From contig NZ_BOMN01000093.1 of assembly GCF_016862215.1 (NCBI RefSeq), positions 1 through 64,000 of the forward strand: a DNA stretch of 64,000 nucleotides. Reading direction: 5' to 3'. The DNA comes from Winogradskya humida. Lineage in GTDB: Bacteria; Actinomycetota; Actinomycetes; Mycobacteriales; Micromonosporaceae. Positions 52,947 to 60,171 of this stretch are shown piece after piece. The first letter of the stretch is position 1; each line of letters begins with the position of its first letter. The notes beneath the pieces were generated by a model, which saw only the letters and a program-made list of their open reading frames with translations, made no database searches and was not told the origin of the DNA. The position numbers and the translations under genes are program-made.

Positions 52947-53902
52947 CGGTGCACGATTTCGCGGACGGCTGGACGTCCACCGACCCGGACCTGCTCGCGG
53001 TGACGTTCACGCCGCACGGTCTTCGCCTGTCCGCCCGGTCCGGGGCAGCCGGGGCGGCCGCTGTCCTCACCCCGCCCACGCCGCTCGATCTGGGCACGTT
53101 CGACGAGCTGCGACTCCGGGTCAGTGCCACGGATACGGCCGACGGCAGTCCCTCCGGACCGTTCCTGCTCGGTTTGTCCTATCAGGACGCCGACGGGGAG
53201 CACGGCTGGCTGGTTCCGGTCAACCGCGCGGACACCGGGGAGCAGCACCGTTTCGGCATCGCCGAGGACGAACGCGGGCGGATCACACGATTCACGCTCC
53301 GGGCGCTGACCGACATCCCGTTCACCGCCGAGGTGGGCGAGCTCCTGGCGGTCCACGAGGACGTGCTGGCCGACGTCGAGACCGCGCTGGTGGAGCTGCT
53401 GGCGGCGCTGAACGTGCCCGTTGTCGTCGAAGAGGAGCAGTTCACCGAGCTGCCCGACCCGGTGCTGCTGGTCACGCTCACCGACCAGCGGGAGGATCCG
53501 GAGCGCGGCTGGAACGTCCCGCAGCGGGATTCGTTCCGGATCCGCGGCGACACGACGGTGTGCAGTGTGCGCCCGGCGGCGCGGCCGGTGCTGGCCGAGT
53601 ACCAGGTGCTGCCGGCCGCGAGCGACCGCGCCACGTCGCTGGCACTGCGCGGGGAGATCCTGCGACGGATCGGCCTGGACACCGGGCTGCGGGTCAACGG
53701 CGAGGTGCTGCCGGTGCAGACGCTGCTGCCGCCGCCGCTGGACATCCGGGTACGCGCGGTCCCGGCCCCGATCTACCTGCACATCGGAGCGCGCATCGAG
53801 CAGGGCCCCCGCGTCGAGGTGCCGTGGCCGCGGCGGATCCGGGTGCTCGCCGGCCAGCGGCCCGCCGATCAGGACCAGGAAGGAATCGTGCTGCGGACAT
53901 GA
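52934..53902 (+). CDS. CIS-cluster protein of unknown function (322 aa)
   Basis: A 322-residue soluble protein. Residues ~1-150 look like a beta-sandwich carbohydrate-binding-like domain (LTVHDFADGWTSTDPDLLAVTF, FDELRLRVSATDTADG, GPFLLGLSYQDADGEHGWLVPV). The C-terminal part (ADVETALVELLAALNVPVVVEEEQFTELPDPVL ... VPWPRRIRVLAGQRP) is unassigned. AGAGGGGGA precedes the ATG. It overlaps both neighbours, so it is translated with the CIS genes, but its place in the particle (cap, baseplate or accessory) cannot be told. Confidence 0.7.
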   Translation: MPKLTVHDFADGWTSTDPDLLAVTFTPHGLRLSARSGAAGAAAVLTPPTPLDLGTFDELRLRVSATDTADGSPSGPFLLGLSYQDADGEHGWLVPVNRADTGEQHRFGIAEDERGRITRFTLRALTDIPFTAEVGELLAVHEDVLADVETALVELLAALNVPVVVEEEQFTELPDPVLLVTLTDQREDPERGWNVPQRDSFRIRGDTTVCSVRPAARPVLAEYQVLPAASDRATSLALRGEILRRIGLDTGLRVNGEVLPVQTLLPPPLDIRVRAVPAPIYLHIGARIEQGPRVEVPWPRRIRVLAGQRPADQDQEGIVLRT

Positions 53903-54705
53903 CCACTCATCTCGTGCTACGGGTCGGCGACGGCCCCTGGCAGAGCGCCGACGTGACCGGGCTGGACGGCGACGAGCTCGCCGTCGCCATCAGCGGACTC
54001 GACGGCGTGACCGCCACCGTCGGCGACGACGGGCTGCTGGTGCTGGCCACCGAGGAGACCGGTGAGACCACGACCCTCGAAGTGGACCCGGAAGCCTCCA
54101 CGGCCGTATTGGGGTGGAGCTCGTACCGGGCCGCCGGCCAGGGACCCGGGCACGCCACGCTGACCGGTTCGCGGCCCGGCCCGTACGCGCCGGCGCCGGA
54201 CGCTGCGATGACCCTGCACGTGGACGGGAAGTCGCGGAAGGTCACGTTCGACGAGGAGGACCACGGCGAGTGGTCCGCCGATGACGTGGCCGCCCGGATC
54301 AACCGCCAGCTGCGCCGCAAGGTCGCCCACGGCACCGGCGACGGTCGCGTGCGGATCACCTCGCCGACCCAGGGCGTCGGATCCCGTCTCGAGGTCACCG
54401 GTCCCGAGGGTGATGTGCCCGACGCGGCGGAGCTGCTCGGCTTCACCGGTGACGCGGCGCGCGACGACCCGTACCGCACCGAGCCGGCACGGCTGATCTG
54501 CCGGCCGGCGGCGGAGGGCACGGACACCGGCGTGGTCGTGGAGAACCTCACCGCGGCGCCCCTCGAACTTCAGCTACCCACCGGCCGCAGCGTGCTGCCC
54601 GCCCGGGGACGCCTCGTCGTCACCCGGGACGCGGCGGCCGACGGCCTGCTCGGCCGGCTCAGCGCGCAGGGGACGGTCCGGATGTCGCCAGAGAGGAACT
54701 CATAG
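53899..54705 (+). CDS. CIS-cluster protein with two sheath-insert-like repeat domains
   Basis: A 268-residue protein. Residues ~105-190 (MTLHVDGKSRKVTFDEEDHGE..ADDVAARINRQLRRKV...RVRITSPTQGVGSRLEV...AAELLGFTGDA) share the pattern of a domain present twice in the long sheath protein downstream: beta strands, then VAAxINRQ, then LxLxSxxxGxxSxLxV and LGFTG. Residues ~3-75 look like a worn copy. C-terminal residues ~200-268 resemble a small beta domain. ATGA overlap with the previous gene. Its shared module with the sheath suggests contact with, or decoration of, the sheath. Confidence 0.72.
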   Translation: MTTHLVLRVGDGPWQSADVTGLDGDELAVAISGLDGVTATVGDDGLLVLATEETGETTTLEVDPEASTAVLGWSSYRAAGQGPGHATLTGSRPGPYAPAPDAAMTLHVDGKSRKVTFDEEDHGEWSADDVAARINRQLRRKVAHGTGDGRVRITSPTQGVGSRLEVTGPEGDVPDAAELLGFTGDAARDDPYRTEPARLICRPAAEGTDTGVVVENLTAAPLELQLPTGRSVLPARGRLVVTRDAAADGLLGRLSAQGTVRMSPERNS

Positions 54706-54707
54706 CG

Positions 54708-56288
54708 ATGGCACTTCAGGTAGGCCTCAACGTCACCGAGGTCGACGGGCGCGCCGCACCGGCGCCGGCGGCGGCGAACACGTCGATCGCGGCGTTCGCG
54801 GGCCGGACCCGCCGGGGCGTGCCGGGGCAGGCGGTGCGGATCACCGGCCTCGACCAGTTCGTGGACCGGTTCGGCGGCGACCACCCGGACGGTTTCCTGC
54901 CGGCCGCGGTCTCCGGCTTCTTCCTCAACGGCGGCCGCGAGGCCACCGTCGTGCGCGTCATCGGCGCCGGCAGCGTGGCCGCGCGGGCCACGCTGAACGA
55001 CCGGCAGGGCGCACCGGCGGCGACGCTGCGGGTGACCGCCGGGCATCGCGGTGTCGCCGATCCGGGGGTGTGGGCGCACGCTTTGCGCCTCGATGTGCGA
55101 GACGATCCGCAGGCCGCCGGCCGGTTCCGGCTGATCATCCGGCTGCAGGACCCGTCGACGGGGGCGTTCCCGGTGGTGGAGACCTGGCCGGCGCTGTCCC
55201 TGGAGCCGGGGACGCGGGACTACGCGCCGGACCGGCTCAACCACCCGGTGACGGGCTCCCGGTTCGTGACGCTCGCCGCGCTGGGGTCCGCGATCCCCGC
55301 GGTGGTCAGCGGCGTCGCGCTCGCCGGTGGGGCCGAACCCGCGGCGGCGGCCGGGGATCTGATCGCCGCTCTCCGGGCGTTCGACACGGTGAGCGTGCAG
55401 CTTCTGGCGATCCCCGACGCGCATCTGCTGGCGACGGCGGGCGAGGTTCAGGTGGCCCGCACCGCGATGGACTACGCGGCGGCGCGGGGCGACTGCATGT
55501 ACGTCGGCTCGGCACCCGACCGCGGTCACCCGGCGACCGTGGTTCCGCGGTCGGCGGCGGACTACAACCAGACGGTCGCCGCGTACACCGAGGCCGTCAA
55601 GCAGTACGCGACGCAGTTCCAGGGCGCGAAGGTGTACGGCGCCCTGTACACGCCGTGGATCCTGGTCGCCGATCCGGCCGGGGTGGGTGCCGCACCGGTC
55701 CGGTTCGTGCCACCCGAAGGTCACGTGATGGGCGTCTACGCCCGCACGGAACAGGAACGCGGCATCCACAAGGCGCCGGCCGGCGATGCGGCGACGGTCC
55801 GCGGCGCGCTGAGTCTGGCGGCGAGCTTCGGTCAGGGCGAGCACGACGATCTGGTGCGCACCGGGCGTACCAACGCAATCCTGTCCCCTGGCGGCCGGGC
55901 ACCGGCCGTGGCGGCCTCCCGCACCTTGAGCACCGACCCGCGCTGGCAGTACGTGGGTGTGCGGCTGCTGTTCAACTTCGTCAAGAGCTCGTTGCGCGAC
56001 GGTCTGCGGTTCGTCCGGCAGGAGCCGCACACGGACGCCCTGCGGCGGATGGTGAAGTTCAACGTCGTCACGCCGTTCCTGCTCGGCCTGCGCCGGACCG
56101 GTGCGTTCGGATCGGATCCGGCCGACAAGGTCTTCACCGTCAAGTGCGACGCCGAGAACAACCCGCCCGCGAACGTGGATCTCGGCCTGTTCACGGTGGA
56201 GGTCTTCTTCTTCCCGTCCCGCCCGGCCGAGACCGTGCAGATCATCGTCGGCCAGCAGCCCGGCGGCGGCACCGCCGCGGAAGCCTAG
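54708..56288 (+). CDS. Contractile tail sheath protein 1
   Basis: A 526-residue sheath subunit. The N-terminus (GLNVTEVDGRAAP, SIAAFAGRTRRGVPGQAVRITGLDQFVDRFGG, GFFLNGGREATVVRVIG) and the C-terminal phage_sheath_1 domain (ALYTPWILVADP, VPPEGHVMGVYARTEQERGIHKAPAG, LFNFVKSSLRDGLRFVRQEPHTDALRRMVKFNVVTPFLLGL, VEVFFFPSRPAETVQIIVGQQ) are clear. Sheath subunits polymerise around the tube and contract to drive it into a target. The next gene encodes a second, larger sheath, so the two may form a mixed sheath or separate segments. Confidence 0.95.
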   Translation: MALQVGLNVTEVDGRAAPAPAAANTSIAAFAGRTRRGVPGQAVRITGLDQFVDRFGGDHPDGFLPAAVSGFFLNGGREATVVRVIGAGSVAARATLNDRQGAPAATLRVTAGHRGVADPGVWAHALRLDVRDDPQAAGRFRLIIRLQDPSTGAFPVVETWPALSLEPGTRDYAPDRLNHPVTGSRFVTLAALGSAIPAVVSGVALAGGAEPAAAAGDLIAALRAFDTVSVQLLAIPDAHLLATAGEVQVARTAMDYAAARGDCMYVGSAPDRGHPATVVPRSAADYNQTVAAYTEAVKQYATQFQGAKVYGALYTPWILVADPAGVGAAPVRFVPPEGHVMGVYARTEQERGIHKAPAGDAATVRGALSLAASFGQGEHDDLVRTGRTNAILSPGGRAPAVAASRTLSTDPRWQYVGVRLLFNFVKSSLRDGLRFVRQEPHTDALRRMVKFNVVTPFLLGLRRTGAFGSDPADKVFTVKCDAENNPPANVDLGLFTVEVFFFPSRPAETVQIIVGQQPGGGTAAEA

Positions 56289-56297
56289 GAGTGTGTT

Positions 56298-58682
56298 ATG
56301 CCCACCAATCTCGGTGTGACCGTCGTCGAGGTCGACGGCAGGTCCTCGCCGGCCATTGCCGCCGCACCCACCTCGACCGCGGGCTTCGTGGTCCGCAGTG
56401 AACGGGGCGCGCCCGATCGGGCGATCCGGATCCGCGGCTTCGCCGACTACGTCGCCACGTTCGGCTCCTACACGGCGAATGCCTTCGGAACGTACGCGGT
56501 ACGCGGCTTCTTCGACAACGGCGGCTCGGACGCCTTCGTGGTCAGGGTCGTCGGCCCGGGAGCGCAAGCGTCCTCGGTGACCGTCAAGGACCGCGCGGGT
56601 TCGGCGAAGGACACGCTCCGGCTGCGGGCCGGCGCTCGCGGCGTGGCGGACCCCGGTGCGTGGGGAAACTCGCTGAGCGTGGCCGTCGAGCCGCACCCGC
56701 TCGGGTCGGCGACGGTCCCGGCACACGTCGTCGGTGCCACCGCGGAGCCGTTCGCGCTGGCCAACGGCAGTACGGTCAGGTTCACGGTCACGACCCGCGG
56801 CGCCGACCAGGCCGGCACGGTCACGTTCGCCACCGCCGACTTCGCCACCATCGGCGCGGCCTCGGCCCAGGAGGTCGCCGCGGTCATCAACCGGCAGACG
56901 ACCATGGTCCGCGCGGCGGTGACGCCGGACGGTCACCTGGCCGTGGCAGCGTCGGCGGCCGATCCGCGGGTGTGGTCGCGGCTGGTCGTCTCCGACGCCC
57001 CGGCGGGTCTGGGGTTCACCGGGAACAATGCCAACAGCGATGACGGGATCGCGGCCGGTCGCACGGTGGCGGCGGTGTCCTCGGCGAGCGGTTTCCGGGT
57101 CGGTTCGGCCGCCCGGTTCGGGTTGCGGGCGCACGTCATCGCGCCGAACGCGGTCGCGGCGACGGTGGCCGACGGCGCCGGGGTCAAGGTCACCGTCCCG
57201 GGCAGCCCGCCCGAGACGGTCGTGTTCCACCCCGCCGATTTCGCCAACCCGGGTGCCATCACGGTCACCGAGGTGGTCGCGGCGATCAACCGGCAGGCGG
57301 TCGCGTTCTCCGCCGGGATCACCGCGGGCAACCGCTTGGTCCTGCTGTCCAATGCGGACGGTACGGGTGTCAGCATCGCGATCGCCGCACCCGCGTCCGG
57401 TGGTGATGCGCAGGCCGCGCTCGGGCTGGCGGGCGCCGCGCCGGTCGCCGGTGCGGAGGCCTTCCGTCAGCTCACCGCCGCCTCGGAGACGTACCGGCTG
57501 ATCGGCTGGGGAGCGGATCCCACGTTCGCGGCGATGCCTGCGGCGGCTGTCCGCGTCGCTACGGTCGAGTTCGACCTCGTGGTACGCCGCAACGGCGCCG
57601 AGGTGGAGCGGTTCGGGCCGGTCAGCATGGTGGACTCCCACGACTCGTACGTCGAGGCGGTGCTGAACGATCCGCAGCGCGGGTCGGCGTACCTGGTGGC
57701 CGTTGATCTGGACAGTGGTTCCGGGGCCGGGGTGGACGCCCCTGCGGCGGGTGTCTATCCGCTGACGGGCGGCGCCGACGGAACTGATCCGGCGGACACG
57801 GCGTTTCTCGGAGACCCGGCCGCGCGGACCGGGATGGAGGCGTTCAACGACGTCGCGATCCAGCTTCTCGCCTGCCCGGAGAGCACGTCGATCGGGGTTG
57901 CCGCGGGGGCCGTCGGCTACTGCGAACGCCGTGGTGACGCGATGTTCGTGGGCGCCGTCCCGTTCGGGTTCGACCGTGAGGGGGCCAAGGCGTACGCGGC
58001 GGCACTGCGCGGGCGCAAGGTCTTCGGCGCGCTGTACGGGCCGTGGATCCAGGTCGTGAACCCGGATCCGCTGGCCGCCGCCGCGCAGCCGCTGGTCTAC
58101 TGCCCGCCGGTCGGCCAGGTGCTCGGCACGTACGCCCGGATCGCCGCCGCCCGCGGGGTGTGGAAGGCACCGGCCGGGGACGAGGCGCGGCTCGCCGACG
58201 CACTGGGCGTGGAGTACGACATGACCGACGCCGACCACACCGACCTGGTCCGCAACGGCGGGGTCAACGGCATCCGCGCGCTGCCCGGCGCCGGGATCGT
58301 CGTGGACGCCTCGAGGACGCTGTCGACCGACACCCGGTGGTTGTTCGTGAACGTCCGCCGGCTGTTCAACTTCGTCAAGTCCTCGCTGCGGGGCGGGCTC
58401 ACGTTCGTCGCGCAGGAGCCGAACGACGAGACGTTGCGGCGGATGGTCAGGTTCAACGTGGTGACGCCGTTCCTGCTGGGGCTGTACCGGCAGGGCGCGT
58501 TCGGGCCGGGCACCGCGGACGAGGTGTTCACGGTGAAGTGCGACGTGGAGAACAACTCCCCGCAGGACGTGACCAACGGGATCTTCACCGTCGAGGTCTT
58601 CTTCTTCCCGGCCAGACCGGCCGAGTCGATCCTCATCGTCGTCGGCCAGCAGGACAGCGGCGCCACCGCAGCGGACAACTGA
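56298..58682 (+). CDS. Contractile tail sheath protein 2 with inserted repeat domains
   Basis: A 794-residue sheath subunit. Its two ends match sheath 1 (NLGVTVVEVDGRSSP; LFNFVKSSLRGGLTFVAQEPNDETLRRMVRFNVVTPFLLGLYRQGAFG; FTVEVFFFPARPAESILIVVGQQ). About 250 extra residues are inserted after the N-terminal domain. They contain two copies (~148-245 and ~285-380) of a beta-rich module with EVxAxINRQ at its centre, also seen in the protein encoded at 53899. Such an insertion would face outwards on the sheath lattice. It starts 9 bp after sheath 1. Confidence 0.95.
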   Translation: MPTNLGVTVVEVDGRSSPAIAAAPTSTAGFVVRSERGAPDRAIRIRGFADYVATFGSYTANAFGTYAVRGFFDNGGSDAFVVRVVGPGAQASSVTVKDRAGSAKDTLRLRAGARGVADPGAWGNSLSVAVEPHPLGSATVPAHVVGATAEPFALANGSTVRFTVTTRGADQAGTVTFATADFATIGAASAQEVAAVINRQTTMVRAAVTPDGHLAVAASAADPRVWSRLVVSDAPAGLGFTGNNANSDDGIAAGRTVAAVSSASGFRVGSAARFGLRAHVIAPNAVAATVADGAGVKVTVPGSPPETVVFHPADFANPGAITVTEVVAAINRQAVAFSAGITAGNRLVLLSNADGTGVSIAIAAPASGGDAQAALGLAGAAPVAGAEAFRQLTAASETYRLIGWGADPTFAAMPAAAVRVATVEFDLVVRRNGAEVERFGPVSMVDSHDSYVEAVLNDPQRGSAYLVAVDLDSGSGAGVDAPAAGVYPLTGGADGTDPADTAFLGDPAARTGMEAFNDVAIQLLACPESTSIGVAAGAVGYCERRGDAMFVGAVPFGFDREGAKAYAAALRGRKVFGALYGPWIQVVNPDPLAAAAQPLVYCPPVGQVLGTYARIAAARGVWKAPAGDEARLADALGVEYDMTDADHTDLVRNGGVNGIRALPGAGIVVDASRTLSTDTRWLFVNVRRLFNFVKSSLRGGLTFVAQEPNDETLRRMVRFNVVTPFLLGLYRQGAFGPGTADEVFTVKCDVENNSPQDVTNGIFTVEVFFFPARPAESILIVVGQQDSGATAADN

Positions 58683-58706
58683 CGCTTTCTTCGAAGGGCG
58701 AGAAGC

Positions 58707-59168
58707 ATGGCAGAGCTGACTTTCCAGGAATCGTTCCGGACACACGGATTCCTGGTCGAGATCGAAGGCACGCAGTGCCCGGTCACCAAGGTCACCGGAC
58801 TCAGCGAGGGCACGACCGAGACGATCGAGCAGCCGGACGGCGGCTCCTCGACCGTGCACAAGATCGCCGGGGCCGTCTTCAAGTTCGAGACGCTGACCCT
58901 GGAGCGCAACGTGGACGGCAGCCGGTTCGACGACCTGTTCAAGGACTGGTTCAGCGAGATGTTCCAGCTCAACGGCAACACCAGGAATTCACAGGTACGC
59001 CGTAACGGCGCGATCATCAAGCTGGAGAACGGCGTCGAGGTCCTCCGCTTCGCGTTCTACGGCGCGTGGATCAAGTCCTCGAAGTTCTCCGACCTCGAGG
59101 CCGGCAGCTCCGGGCTGTTCAAGCAGACCCTCGAACTCGAGCACGACGGCCTGGAGCGCGTCTCATGA
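58707..59168 (+). CDS. CIS/phage tail tube protein (T4 gp19-like)
   Basis: A 153-residue inner-tube subunit of the T4 gp19/Hcp-like family: RTHGFLVEIEGTQCPVTKVTGLSEGTTETIEQPDG, KFETLTLERNVDGSRFDDLFKDWF, VEVLRFAFYGAWIKSSKFSDLEAGSSGLFKQTLELEHDGLERV. It stacks as hexamers inside the sheath. GAAGGGCGAGAAGC precedes the ATG. Only one tube gene is seen against two sheath genes. The stop overlaps the next start (ATGA). Confidence 0.95.
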   Translation: MAELTFQESFRTHGFLVEIEGTQCPVTKVTGLSEGTTETIEQPDGGSSTVHKIAGAVFKFETLTLERNVDGSRFDDLFKDWFSEMFQLNGNTRNSQVRRNGAIIKLENGVEVLRFAFYGAWIKSSKFSDLEAGSSGLFKQTLELEHDGLERVS

Positions 59169-59992
59169 CGACCCTCGCCACCGATCCCGCCGGGATCGAA
59201 ATCGCGGCCGGGCCTCGCCGGGCTCGCGAGCACGAGGTGACGCTGCCCGTCGGGTATCTGGACGCTGACGGCCGCCTGCATCGCACCGCGCTGCTGCGCA
59301 AGATGACCGGCCATGAAGAGGCGTTGCTGTCCGACCGGAAACTGCGCGCCAACGGCGGCAAACTGGTCACCGAACTGCTGACCGGCTGTGTCCGGGCGGT
59401 CGGCGACATCGCTCCGGCCGGGCGGGCCCTGCTCGGCTCGCTGACCTCCGCGGACCGCAACTTCCTGCTCCTGGAGCTGCGCAAGCTGACCTTCGGCACC
59501 GAGCTGGAGGCGAGCTACACCTGCCCGTCGTGCCGGGAGACGGCCGTCGTGATCGAGGACCTGGACACCTTCCCGGTACGCGCGAGCGACGGCACCGGGC
59601 TGCCGGAGATCGTCGTACGGCTCGAGGACGGCTTCGACGACCGCACGAAGGACGGCTGGTACGACGTACTGCGGTTCCGGCTGCCGGTCGGCACCGACGA
59701 GGAACGGGTGGCGACGATCGCCCGGGACAACGCGGCGAGGGGCACCAACGCGCTGCTGGCCCGCTGCCTGGTCAGCGTCACGGGCGACGGCGAGGACATG
59801 CCGGACAGCCGGCGTGAGGCGCTGGGCACGAAGATCCTGTCCGACCTGACGATGAGTGACCGGGCCCGGATCGAGCGGGCGTTCCGTGACGAGTTGCCCG
59901 GTCTCGACCTGACCCGCGAGTTCGACTGCGGCTCGTGCGGCCGGATGATGCGTACCTCCCTGGATCTGACCAGTTTTTTTACCCCGAGCTGA
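59165..59992 (+). CDS. T4-baseplate-type protein with zinc-ribbon cysteines; candidate tail-assembly chaperone
   Basis: A 275-residue protein resembling the T4_baseplate (gp26/28-like) family found in CIS loci. Features are the HEVTLPVGYLDADGRLHRTALLRKMTGHEEALLSD N-terminus, an internal helical part, and two CxxC pairs (Cys120/123 in CPSC; Cys255/258 in CGSC) that could bind zinc. It lies between the tube and tape-measure genes, where phages encode their tail-assembly chaperone. Its last codons run over a T7 tract; a -1 shift there would bypass the stop and continue into the next small ORF to make a ~333-residue fusion. Confidence 0.85.
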   Translation: MTTLATDPAGIEIAAGPRRAREHEVTLPVGYLDADGRLHRTALLRKMTGHEEALLSDRKLRANGGKLVTELLTGCVRAVGDIAPAGRALLGSLTSADRNFLLLELRKLTFGTELEASYTCPSCRETAVVIEDLDTFPVRASDGTGLPEIVVRLEDGFDDRTKDGWYDVLRFRLPVGTDEERVATIARDNAARGTNALLARCLVSVTGDGEDMPDSRREALGTKILSDLTMSDRARIERAFRDELPGLDLTREFDCGSCGRMMRTSLDLTSFFTPS

Positions 59993-60165
59993 CCGGCGCC
60001 GACCAGCTCCGGCAGGAGGTCTTCGCGCTCGGCTACCACCTGCACTGGGGCTGGTCCGAGGCGATGGGGCTGGAGATCGGTGAGCGGCGGGCGTACGTAC
60101 GGCTGCTCGCAGACGTGCTCGCGGAGCAGAAGTCCGAGATGGAACGAGCGAACCCGAGGAGGTGA
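59935..60165 (+). CDS. Small DUF6760-like CIS protein, or -1 frameshift extension of the preceding gene
   Basis: The frame encodes YPELTGADQLRQEVFALGYHLHWGWSEAMGLEIGERRAYVRLLADVLAEQ, which fits the small (~60 aa) DUF6760-type proteins of CIS loci (YP..L..EV..iAYHfHW...ei..LE..ER..wv). The only start codon before it is a GTG at 59935, which has no ribosome site and would add a meaningless N-terminus read out of frame from the preceding gene; clear homology-like sequence begins at about 59977. Production by -1 frameshift at the T7 run is the better explanation, giving a C-terminal extension. The next gene's AGGAGG site overlaps its 3' end. Confidence 0.6.
   Translation: MRPDDAYLPGSDQFFYPELTGADQLRQEVFALGYHLHWGWSEAMGLEIGERRAYVRLLADVLAEQKSEMERANPRR
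59974..60009 (+). promoter_or_regulatory. Candidate -1 ribosomal frameshift site (T7 slippery run plus hairpin)
   Basis: Seven T residues (59974-59980) are read in frame 0 as T-TTT-TTT, which fits the X-XXY-YYZ rule. Five nt later, GAGCTG (59986-59991) can pair with CAGCTC (60004-60009). The zero-frame stop TGA lies at 59990-59992, inside this hairpin. A T7 run is rare in such GC-rich coding sequence. Shifting back one base continues as FFYPELTGADQL into the overlapping ORF. Confidence 0.55.
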
Positions 60166-60171
60166 ACCACC

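Noticed and set aside
54570..58859. Long minus-strand open frame (about 1,430 codons) opposite the sheath genes
   Set aside because: The plus strand encodes clear sheath proteins with conserved motifs; the antisense translation is Arg/Asp/His-rich with no recognisable domain.
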